Assembly (NCBI GenBank): GCA_949710005.1
Contig: OX453272.1
Span: 2,993,633 to 3,057,632 of the forward strand
DNA: 64,000 nucleotides
Direction: 5' to 3'
Origin: Ricordea florida
Lineage: Eukaryota; Cnidaria; Anthozoa; Corallimorpharia; Ricordeidae
Shown here: positions 12,609-21,434 of the stretch, piece after piece
How positions within the stretch are numbered: the first letter of the stretch is position 1
Layout: each line of letters starts with the position of its first letter
The notes under the pieces: generated by a model
Databases searched by the model: none
Told to the model about the DNA's origin: nothing
Seen by the model: the letters and a program-made list of their open reading frames with translations, nothing else
Made by a program: the position numbers and the translations under genes

Positions 12609-14759
12609 CATTGGTTTTCATGGATACAATATCAATTTTGCGCGGAAAAGTGTCGACAAAATGCGTTTTCTCTGCCTGCAAATCCTGAGGCTGCCTTCTC
12701 GGAGATCTCAAATACTGAAATCGTATATCGGGCTTTGGTTGTCGTTGGTCCGATTACTGAAGGAGTTAGATTAAAATCTGATAAACAAATAATCTATTTA
12801 CTTGTTCCCTTCTAACTGGTCACATGATTTTTAACGAAATGGCTTCTGTTATTTTAGGTCATATTAAAATATAATTGAAAACCGAATAAGCAACGCGCGA
12901 ATAAATAAAAACCTTGGGTCATTGACTGTTCTCAATTACATGTACTAAGGATTGGATGGATTAAATTTATAAGGCTGCACTCAAAATATAAGTTGTCCTT
13001 TAGTTTTAGGGTAAAATAGATTTAACCTTAACAATTCCCTTGGGAACGTTAACATTAATTCGTCTTTTGTAAGGCTCATTTAATTAAAAACAATTTTTTT
13101 CGCTGCGTACACATATTTTAGTGAAAATATTGCTCAATTGTTTCTAACGAAAAATACAAAGGATGCCGTCACTGCCGTGGAAAACATGTAACTGCTCTGA
13201 CATCAATGCGATGACATCAATAAAATTTCGTTTAGAGTTTCAGTTAACACAGACTGGCCAGACTGGGTTAGCTAATTCCTCCAAATTTAAGCATAGTCTA
13301 AGCATTTACCGCCAATTTCTTGGAGGAAACAACTCCCATGCTTCAATTTGAAGTGAGCGTTATTTTTCTTATACCTGATTAATGATTTGAATAATAAAGT
13401 TTCTCGACAGCTTGGTTGCTGCTCCCCAATGAAAGAATGGCATTTGTTGGTAGTGGAAATGGACTTTCTTTTGAGGATCTCTCGTTATTAAAGGAAAAGT
13501 GCGCATTGCAACCAGGTGGACAATCAGACATGATTTGAAGCTACGCTGGTTTAAAATAATGAATGTAACTGGACATAACCACTGGTCTCAAATTTTGCTT
13601 CAATTTGGTTTATATTTTGTGGAGCAAAGGCGCAGTGTCCATCTACGCAAATACACCTGTGCTTACAGCTAAAATCTGGAAAAAAAAACTGAAAGCATTT
13701 TGATCATTGAATCGGGATGACTTATATAAGTTTTCGTATTATATTATATTGGTGTCTTTGTGTTAGAATTTCTTTTATCCATGAAATAAAACTCAGATGT
13801 TCTAGCTTTATGGTGAAATCCTTGGGGTAGTCATTGGTTGTAAGATACTCTTTTTTGCAACTCACATTTTGAGTGTAAGAAAGGTTTTTGTGATCAGAAA
13901 CTGAATCCAGTGTTTCTGAGTTCCAATAGCTACGGGGTTTAATAACGGAAAAACATATACAATAAAATGATAAAGCTCCACAATGTTGTAAAATATCATT
14001 GCATGTATTGGATTTTAAATTCGTAGTAGCACTCTAATTGGGTTGCTGGTCACAACTTATGCTTGCTTTTTTACATGTACGCTTCCAATGATAAATTTTG
14101 GGATTTAATCGTGTTTAATATTACATTTATTAACAAAGCAATGAATTCTAGATGACATTGGTACATTTTTTTCGATAATATACTTACGAACCACCTTCCG
14201 TAATTTCCTGCGTTTGTGCTTAAGACAGGTCAGTACTTTCACAGGGACTACTTGGTTATCGATCACGTGGAATGACACGAGAGATTTGTCGAACACTCTG
14301 ATAAGTAGTATGAAATTTAGCATAACGAGAAGATAATGCTACAGATAACTAAAGCTTTTTCAAATACATCACAGTCATTTTCTAGAGAATTTATTAGAAC
14401 CTTTGTTGATATTATGAACTCATATAAGCTTACGAGTGCGCACACTAAGAAAGTGGTAAATAAGCTCACTATTTAAAACCTTTCAGTGCACAAAATAATA
14501 CCTTATCTTGGTAGTCATTTAAAAAATGATGGCCGAAACTTGCTTGTGTAAATGCACTCATCTTGGCGCCTGTGTTGTTCAGCAGAATATCATCTATTTG
14601 ATATCTTCACAGTTGTTCTCAAGTAGGTCCCTGCTTGCGAACGTTTGAGTTACATTTGAGTTGATTTGTCTTTTGAGTTCACGAAACGACCCGTTTCGAA
14701 ACTGACGCTCGACATCTTAAAGTGCGGGTCCAACGCGAACGGCGTGTGCGTCTGCATGC
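12609..14759. other. Intergenic, no supported gene
   Basis: AATAAATAAA near 12,899 is a possible poly(A) signal for the GPCR. I see no conserved coding segment or clear repeat up to the transposon boundary. Short open frames at 13,163 and 14,105 (minus) lack any recognisable feature. Confidence 0.4.
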
Positions 14760-14765
14760 ATTTTG

Positions 14766-14895
14766 TACGGTGGCCCAGAAGGGTCACACCTGCAAATTAA
14801 AAATTTTACCTGCAAATTAAAAATAGTACATGCAAATTAAAAACAGCACAAGCAAATTAAAAATTGTGCATGCAAACTAAAAATGTTACCTGCAA
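14766..14895 (+). repeat. Left terminal inverted repeat of the outer element with iterated subterminal units
   Basis: After the 33-bp perfect end come about five units of 19-20 bp with core TGCAAATTAAAAA and variable linkers (TTTACC, TAGTACA, GTGCA, GTTACC). The right end carries the same units in inverse order. Iterated subterminal motifs are typical transposase-binding sites, which is the inferred role. Confidence 0.75.
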
Positions 14896-15168
14896 ACAGG
14901 AGCCCATCAAGGGGAGCCTCTATCTCCATTAATTCCTTGAGTCAACCCTTTCCCGAGTAGATTTATTTTAAGAACGACTTTTCTCCCGCGAAAAGTATCA
15001 TGTTCGCGTCGAGGCTTGTATGTAACCGCGATGAAAGAAATGGCGGACGAAGGGGGAAAACTGTATTCCGTCCTTCCAATGTTTTCCTTTTGCCGTGAAC
15101 CCCGTTTACTAATCTTACAGCCGATGGGATCTGGGTGTCAATAAAAGAACGTTATTGAATAACCTTAC

Positions 15169-15285
15169 CAAACATGAACGGTTGGTATATATTAGGACAC
15201 TGCATTTCTTTCAATGCCGTGAGGAGAAGCAAATTTCGGTTATGTTTATGACTGGCTCGTTGTAGTGATTTATCACCGCCAATTT
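15169..15285 (-). pseudogene. 3' part of an outer-element exon, split by the inner transposon
   Basis: On the minus strand this ends in a good donor (TTTG|GTAAGG, GT at 15,168-15,167). It has an open frame with a Lys/Leu-rich helical-looking segment and a Cys-Pro-Asn-Ile-Tyr run. The other half lies at 26,548-26,618. Across a single CAATTT copy the two halves give one 188-nt open exon (phases 2 to 1). The product is unrecognised. In the present genome it is interrupted by 11.3 kb, so it is unlikely to be expressed normally. Confidence 0.6.
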
Positions 15286-15480
15286 CAGGGGCACCCATCG
15301 GATTTGTTCCGCAAAAAAGGTGTTCCGCAGTACACATTCAGCTGGCTGGGAAATTTTTAATTGCTAGTGGCTTCTGCTGGGAATTACTGACGTTTTCAAG
15401 CATTTCAAGCCGAGCTGGCTGGGAAATACTTACTTTTTTTCTAGCATTTCCAGCCGAACAGAAGGAGCTGGCTAAAGGAA
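15286..15480 (+). repeat. Left terminal and subterminal region of the inner element
   Basis: Three copies of a GCTGGCTGGGAA-type motif (about 15,343, 15,411 and a weaker one near 15,467) follow the CAGGGGCACCC end. The same layout (end, GTTCC.CAG, about 10 bp, GCTGGCTGGGAA) is found at 54,410-54,607 in inverse and at 55,457, which defines the left-type end of this family. Confidence 0.7.
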
Positions 15481-15492
15481 CACTGGAGATTG

Positions 15493-15540
15493 ATGGCGAG
15501 TGAAAATGAACCCCTCCACCACTCCCTCGGTGGTGACAAA
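15493..15540 (+). CDS. Possible first coding exon of the inner element
   Basis: An ATG just inside the subterminal repeats opens a 16-codon frame (MASENEPLHHSLGGDK) that stops at a consensus-like donor, AAA|GTAATG. Its position suggests a 5' exon of the inner element's gene, but I could not find an unambiguous in-phase second exon. Confidence 0.25.
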
Positions 15541-17721
15541 GTAATGACCGCTGGCTAAAGTTATCGCGTTTGCGGAAAAAACCGGTTTTGGTCGGTTTTG
15601 GTCGCTTCTGTCTTCATACACGCGGGATTATGCAAGATCCAACGACATTTTGAGGGAATATATTTTGCATCTTCCTCATTTACATGTAAGATTAATTTTC
15701 CATTGTTTTGTTCTCTGTATGCTGAAGTTCTTGTGATGTTCTTCTACAGTTGAGACGAATTGAATGAGCTAACAACAGTATTTTCATTCACAGATTCTGC
15801 AGATTTGGGGTGCCAGTTCGGCTTCCCGCCCTCAGTTCTAGAGTCGACAGCGTGATTCTTCAAACAGAAGGCAAGTTTTTATCCTCTACTTTTACGGTAA
15901 AAATTTTATTGTTTCAGTTAATTTCTTTCGACAACTCCAGGCTGTAGAGGACAAGCATGTTGTCAATTTCGTGTTTTCATTCCGAATTCAACAGTGGTTC
16001 AACACTGACAGATTTCTGAATTTGGTGGAAGTGGTGGTATATGCCTTAAAGTTGTAGTCAACTGTGCAAGCTTGGAAACAATTTTGTTATCTTGCCAGGC
16101 TAATTGTCAGTTGAGGGGCAATTTTGGCAGGGCACGAAGTTTGTCTGGCCAGACATTATTTTATAGTTGTGTTGTCTTATGGTTTTACGGCTATGCCAGT
16201 CCAGTGACTACAGTCTTACATGTATCATCATTACTTTTACATTATGTCTAATGCTTCAGATTGGCATCATGAGCACTGTTGTAGTGTAGATTTTTATATG
16301 CCCAACTGAGTGAAATTTACTTGTGTGAGATTGGTCCTTATCAATTTATCAGGACAGACCAACATGGACTAAGTAAAGTCCTATGATTGAAATGCAACCG
16401 ATCATCAGCTGTTTTGTGTGGGCTTGGGTAATAAATATTTGCAAATAAATATTTTTTCTGTTGATTAGTGTTTTTGTGTATTGTGTATGTTAGTAATTGT
16501 TATTATGACCAACATTGTACATTTTTTTACTTGGCAGATCTTTTACTACTCCTTTTTGATATCAACAATTTATCATATCATCCTCTTATTATAACAAACA
16601 AGGTTGAGTTAGGCTTGTGACGATGAGCATTCATTGCTTGTTCATTCTTGTGACCCTCTCTCTTCCATCAGGTTGAGTTAGGCTTGTGACGATGAGCATT
16701 CATTGCTTGTTCATTCTTGTGACCCTCTCTCTTCCATCAGGTTGAGTTAGGCTTGTGACGATGAGCATTCATTGCTTGTTCATTCTTGTGACCCTCTCTC
16801 TTCCATCAGGTTGAGTTAGGCTTGTGACGATGAGCATTCATTGCTTGTTCATTCTTGTGACCCTCTCTCTTCCATCAGGTTGAGTTAGGCTTGTGACGAT
16901 GAGCATTCATTGCTTGTTCATTCTTGTGACCCTCTCTCTTCCATCAGGTTGAGTTAGGCTTGTGACGATGAGCATTCATTGCTTGTTCATTCTTGTGACC
17001 CTCTCTCTTCCATCGGAATGAGTTAGGCTTGTGACGATGAGCATTCACTGTTCGTTCATTCTTGTGACCCTCTCTCTTCCATCAGGTTGAGTTAGGCTTG
17101 TGACGATGAGCATTCATTGCTTGTTCATTCTTGTGACCCTCTCTCTTCCATCAAGTTGAGTTAGGCTTGTGACGATGAGCATTCACTGTTTGTTCATTCT
17201 TGTGACCCTCTCTCTTCTATCGGGTGAAGGTATTTTTTTTCTATGCGCCAACTCTTAAATTTGCACTCACTGTATGTGAATGTTTGCATATTCAAGTCAT
17301 TGAGATGAAGATGTTCAACAATCTGTTCAGCCATGGTAACAATTTCATTTTGTAATAAATTAATGGCAATGAGAAGTCTATTTAGTTGGGGCATTTAGCA
17401 GTCAGACATTTCTGGCTGAGTACCTGAAGCCTAGCTTGGTCACATTTTGCACCATGATAAGAAATGGATGTTACTACCTCAGCAGCTTTTTTTGACAAAG
17501 AAGTAATTTTCTGATGACATGTTGCAACTTACGGTAGTCTTTGCACCTGCTCTATATTGAAAATTCAAAGGGTTTGAGTTCAAGGAAAAGCAATCAGTGT
17601 TCTTTTACTTGTTATGAATGATTTTAATATTTTTCATTCAATGAGGCCATAACTAAAATGACAGTGAATCAATCATACTATTTGTCTCTAATTTCTTTTT
17701 TCCTTTTAATTTATTTTGCAG
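15541..17721. other. Inner-element intron or spacer, containing a tandem repeat
   Basis: No supported coding exon is seen. It holds the 69-bp tandem array (listed separately). A short acceptor-like TTTTCATTCACAG lies near 15,781-15,793, with an open frame only in a phase that does not fit the upstream exon. Confidence 0.4.
16602..17222. repeat. Tandem array, 9 copies of a 69-bp unit
   Basis: The unit begins GGTTGAGTTAGGCTTGTGAC and ends CCCTCTCTCTTCCATCA. Unit starts fall every 69 bp from 16,602 to 17,154. Copies 1-6 are essentially identical and copies 7-9 carry a few substitutions, so the array expanded recently. It sits inside the inner transposon. Confidence 0.9.
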
Positions 17722-17928
17722 GTGACCATGGAAAGGACATGCATATGGAACTGGACTGTTGAAAAGGTACAGCATACAAAACAAGTTTCTGATGTCATAC
17801 TTAAAGATGAATTGTTCCAGGCCTTTCAAGCTGAAAATCCAGACATTCCTCGAGATAACTTTTTTTCTTGGTTTGGTCGATTTATGGGAAGTGCCCCATT
17901 TAACTCTGTCACTCCACACAAAATCAAA
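17722..17928 (+). CDS. Winged-helix-like exon of the inner element
   Basis: The exon starts after TTATTTTGCAG and can end at AAA|GTAGGA (GT at 17,929). This gives 69 codons with matching phase-0 borders; without splicing the frame stops at 17,943. The pattern KDELFQAF...RDNFFSWFGRF parallels KEELWGSFF...REKFFSCLGIA in the exon at 57,137-57,601. Both resemble the RFX / poxvirus D5-C-terminal type winged helix (conserved Leu-Tyr/Phe, Arg, Phe, Gly positions). A DNA-binding role is inferred. Confidence 0.45.
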
Positions 17929-17943
17929 GTAGGACTATGGTGA

Positions 17944-19798
17944 ACTCGTGGATATGTTTACAAAACAGAGAAAAAAGAAATAATTTAAAAATTACCAAGG
18001 TGTTTTTTCAGAGTTGTGATTGAATGAACTTGAAGATAATTTTAATAATCTATAATCACAACATAAAAGTGACCAGGGAGCTGAGTAGCTTTTTGAAATA
18101 AACATACAGTGAGTACATGACGCCAATCATTTGACTACTCTAGGCATCAGTTATAAGGCAGGTGGCAAGCATACAGTTGTTAAAAAATTTGATAACTTAA
18201 CTTAAGGGTACAGGATTAAATGGCACCGAAACCAAATGTAGTTCTGGTATCCTGCTGCTCACTGTCTTTCTAACACATGTAACAGGGTCCTTCTGAATAA
18301 GGTCTGAATTTTGTTAGCATGACATTGTCAATTTTATCATCATTATAGTTTTTGTTGTCTACAAGTCTATTCAATGTATTCAACAGAAATATCCACCTTG
18401 ATTCTGCAGCTGATAATGAACAAAACCATGTAGGATAGCCCAGCTGACGAATCATACCAAACAAGTCTTTCTTGCAAATTTTGCAAAGTATGTTAGTGAT
18501 GATCTTAAAATCCTTAAGACTCTCAATCCTTTATCAAGTTGAATTAGTTTATTTACATTACCATCTCATTTTAGGTTATCAGTGGTATATATATTCAGCG
18601 TTGCACTTAAAAAAATCACACTTGCCATCATTAATACAGCAATACATCTTTGTTTTTATCCTTATAACTTCTTGTTTTTACAATGTAAATATGAGTCACA
18701 CAACAGTAAGCAAAACAGGTAAGCCTATTTTTCCAACATGTCTACTTCAACACAATCTAGTTCACTTCAAGGTAAATTCGGAAATCAATACACAGAAAAC
18801 TTTTCATTGTAACGGCTTGTGGTGTATTGTATATAATATAACGCTTAATACATTTTCTACATGACCTACTGTTTTCGAACCCTTTAATGACTTTCTTACA
18901 TTGTAACCTTCGTGGTTCTCCGTCACGGCAGCCGCCTCCATATTTACAAGTAAATGTTGACATACTTCTTGGCCGTCCCAATACTTCTACAACTCCATTC
19001 CTGTTAGTACTAACACTTAAATCAGTAGAAAAGTCCGACATGCGATGTTTCTTATCCAGGTTGGCCACAGAAGTTCTTCGGTTTCACATCATGGATTCGT
19101 CAATTTATTGTTTTCAGTAGTAGTTTCGTTCAATAACGAGTACTCATTTCGCTCATATAAGTTCTCATTCAAGTGCTAATTTCGCTCTATGAGTTCTCAC
19201 CAAAGCTTACTACATTAGCAAGAGATTTTCTCATCTTCAGATCACTTTCGAGCCAACTGAAATTCATATACTGCTTGTAATCTTGGGGGCGGTCGATGTC
19301 GGAAAAGCGAATAGTTATCATCTGTTCACGTTTAGCGCCTGGCCGAGTAAAAGGCTCACGAAATTCAGTCTCCAATTTGGTCATTGTCGTAACTGGAAAC
19401 ATTTAAACTCCTTTTGATTTTAGTAAGACCGCTAATGAGGCCCTGTTAGTGAGGTTCTTTATGTCGCGCGTCTGACTTTCAAACCTTCTCACGTCGCAAT
19501 TTCGGAAGGTCGAAGGTCGCTGTCGTAATTTCCCGTGAGCGGCTCGTCGTTCGTCGCCATTTCAGGTCCTTTATGTCGCCGTTTCAAGGCCATGTTGCTT
19601 GTCGAAATTTAACCCTAACAGGGCCTCGCTAATCGTCCTCTTAAGCTACAAAATCATTACAAACTCTGGCAACGGTACGATACACTTTCAGCGTGAACTT
19701 TCATCAACAGACTTCCGTGACTTCGGTCACGACAATTGTCGTCTTCATATCGGTGCCCCCGAGTTCTATCCGACTAATTACGAAGTGTGTCTACACTG
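17944..19798. other. Inner-element spacer, no firm gene
   Basis: A minus-strand open frame at about 18,757-19,068 has a Cys-rich segment (TFTCKYGGGC and RSCRKC) ending near AAT|GTAAGA. It could be an exon, but it begins at GTG with no clear acceptor. Nothing else is supported. Confidence 0.3.
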
Positions 19799-19868
19799 GA
19801 GTGAGTGAGTGAGTGAGTGAGTGAGTGAGCGAGTGAGTGAGTGAGTGAGTGAGTGAGTGAGTGAGTGA
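19799..19868. repeat. (GTGA)n microsatellite
   Basis: About 17 GTGA/GAGT units with one GAGC interruption. It places stops in all + frames and so marks the 5' limit of the open frame that follows. Confidence 0.95.
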
Positions 19869-21330
19869 CAATTTGCATATCGGAGTCCCCACAAAAACTC
19901 GCAAATACGCTTCGCGTATCCACGAGTTAAAAAGGGGGAAGGCAGTGGGGTATTGTTATTTATCATTTAAAAATAATAAAGCCAGTGAGTCAGTGGCTCA
20001 TAAACAAAATCAATATGTGAGTAATTATGAGGTACTAAATAGGAAAAAAGATAAAGAAATAACTAAATCTAAAACAACTAAGAAAAGAAAATCTTGTCAT
20101 GGTGTTGCTGGTGTGGGTTTTGAAAACAAGCCACAAAACAAAATTTCAAAAATGAGTGACTGTAATTACCAAATGCAGAAGTGTCGTGTTGATGATGGAA
20201 ATTTATCAAAACAAACTGGTGAGGAAAAAGGATCTAAAAGTGAAACCAACATAACTGACACAACAGAATCTTGTCAAAGTGTTGATGTGGCTTCAGAAGA
20301 AGATGAAGTGATTGAGGAAGTTTCAATTGAGCAGCAAATGCAAAAGGCAAAAGAAATTAAATACTATTCTCAACAAGTGAAGTCTAGTAAAGGAAATGTA
20401 AATGGATCAGAGGAGATTGGTGGTAAAAGGTTATCTGAATGTGAAACAAAAACACGTATTGACAATATAGCTTACCAGGATGTTTCCGATGCTAGTTCTG
20501 TGGAAAGTGGTGATTATTCAGACTTTGGCAGTGACTCTCTGGTTTGTGGTTCTGATGTAGAGGAGGATGATGATGGTGGTGATGATATGACTGTTGTGTC
20601 TGAAACTTCCTGGAATGACCCCAGTGATGAGGTGGATGATCAATTACCTGATCATTCAAAGGGGGCATCTTTCCGCAGAAAAGATTGTGAGGGCATGTTT
20701 TTCAAACCATCCATATTTTTTGGTTACTGGAAAAATGTGAAGGCCTTTACATCTGCCAAGCTACCTCATGGTTTTTCAAATCATAAAAGCCATCTTGAGC
20801 AGCAGTTCCCAAGGTCCTCATTTCAGGAGAACATTGCCCTTTTTAATGCAATTGGGTCTGTCAGCAATGTTTGCCTGACACTACTACACAGCTTTTTGGC
20901 AGCATCTTTCTTGCCAATTTCCGTTGGCCCAAGGTCTGCACCTTATGTGGCGCCAATATCAATAGGTTCTCCATTTCCTCAATTTTCTATTGCTACTGCT
21001 ACCAGATCTAAATTTAAGTGTGAGATCTGTATCCCTTATCAAAAATGGGCTCAAGAACATAACAGTGTATGTGCTAGACTAAAGTCAAAGACTGCCACAC
21101 AAGATCAGATTGCTAAAGGCACTGCATACTTAATGTTGTCTGGACTTAGGCAGCTGTATGAGCATGCCATTTCTAAATCCCATAGAGAGGCAGTTGATTT
21201 CTTCCTTGATAAGAGTGATGAAAGTGCTTTACCCAAAAGTACAAATGTACAACAGAAAGAAGGGAAACAACCTAAGAAGCTGCAATCCAACCTTGATTCT
21301 TTCTTTCTTTCATCTCAATCTTTAAACTGA
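19861..21330 (+). CDS. Inner-element ORF1: zinc-finger protein with a C-terminal PIP-box
   Basis: The open frame has up to 489 codons. The true 5' end is unresolved, because the frame begins in the GTGA repeat without ATG and the first in-frame ATG is at 20,152. The N-terminal half is polar: a Lys/Arg cluster near 62-77 (possible nuclear signal) and acidic Ser/Asp-rich stretches near 140-150 and 205-255. The C-terminal half has C387-x2-C390 and H435-x5-H441, a spacing like BED/TTF-type zinc fingers of transposases. Residues 475-482 read QSNLDSFF, an exact match to the PCNA-interacting PIP-box (QxxLxxFF), followed by a short tail. It likely binds element ends and recruits the replication clamp. 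It may be spliced or frame-joined to ORF2. Confidence 0.6.
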   Translation: MSDNLHIGVPTKTRKYASRIHELKRGKAVGYCYLSFKNNKASESVAHKQNQYVSNYEVLNRKKDKEITKSKTTKKRKSCHGVAGVGFENKPQNKISKMSDCNYQMQKCRVDDGNLSKQTGEEKGSKSETNITDTTESCQSVDVASEEDEVIEEVSIEQQMQKAKEIKYYSQQVKSSKGNVNGSEEIGGKRLSECETKTRIDNIAYQDVSDASSVESGDYSDFGSDSLVCGSDVEEDDDGGDDMTVVSETSWNDPSDEVDDQLPDHSKGASFRRKDCEGMFFKPSIFFGYWKNVKAFTSAKLPHGFSNHKSHLEQQFPRSSFQENIALFNAIGSVSNVCLTLLHSFLAASFLPISVGPRSAPYVAPISIGSPFPQFSIATATRSKFKCEICIPYQKWAQEHNSVCARLKSKTATQDQIAKGTAYLMLSGLRQLYEHAISKSHREAVDFFLDKSDESALPKSTNVQQKEGKQPKKLQSNLDSFFLSSQSLN

Positions 21331-21434
21331 GGAGGACCTCTGGATCTAGTGATAAAAAGGTCAGATGTCATTTTTTTTGGGATCCAGAGGTCGTTAAACA
21401 TTTTAAGGATGCAGTTCAGATTCGTAGGTCAAAT

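Noticed and set aside
19778-19966. Minus-strand frame with Leu-Thr-His-Ser repeats
   Set aside because: Pure translation of the GTGA microsatellite.
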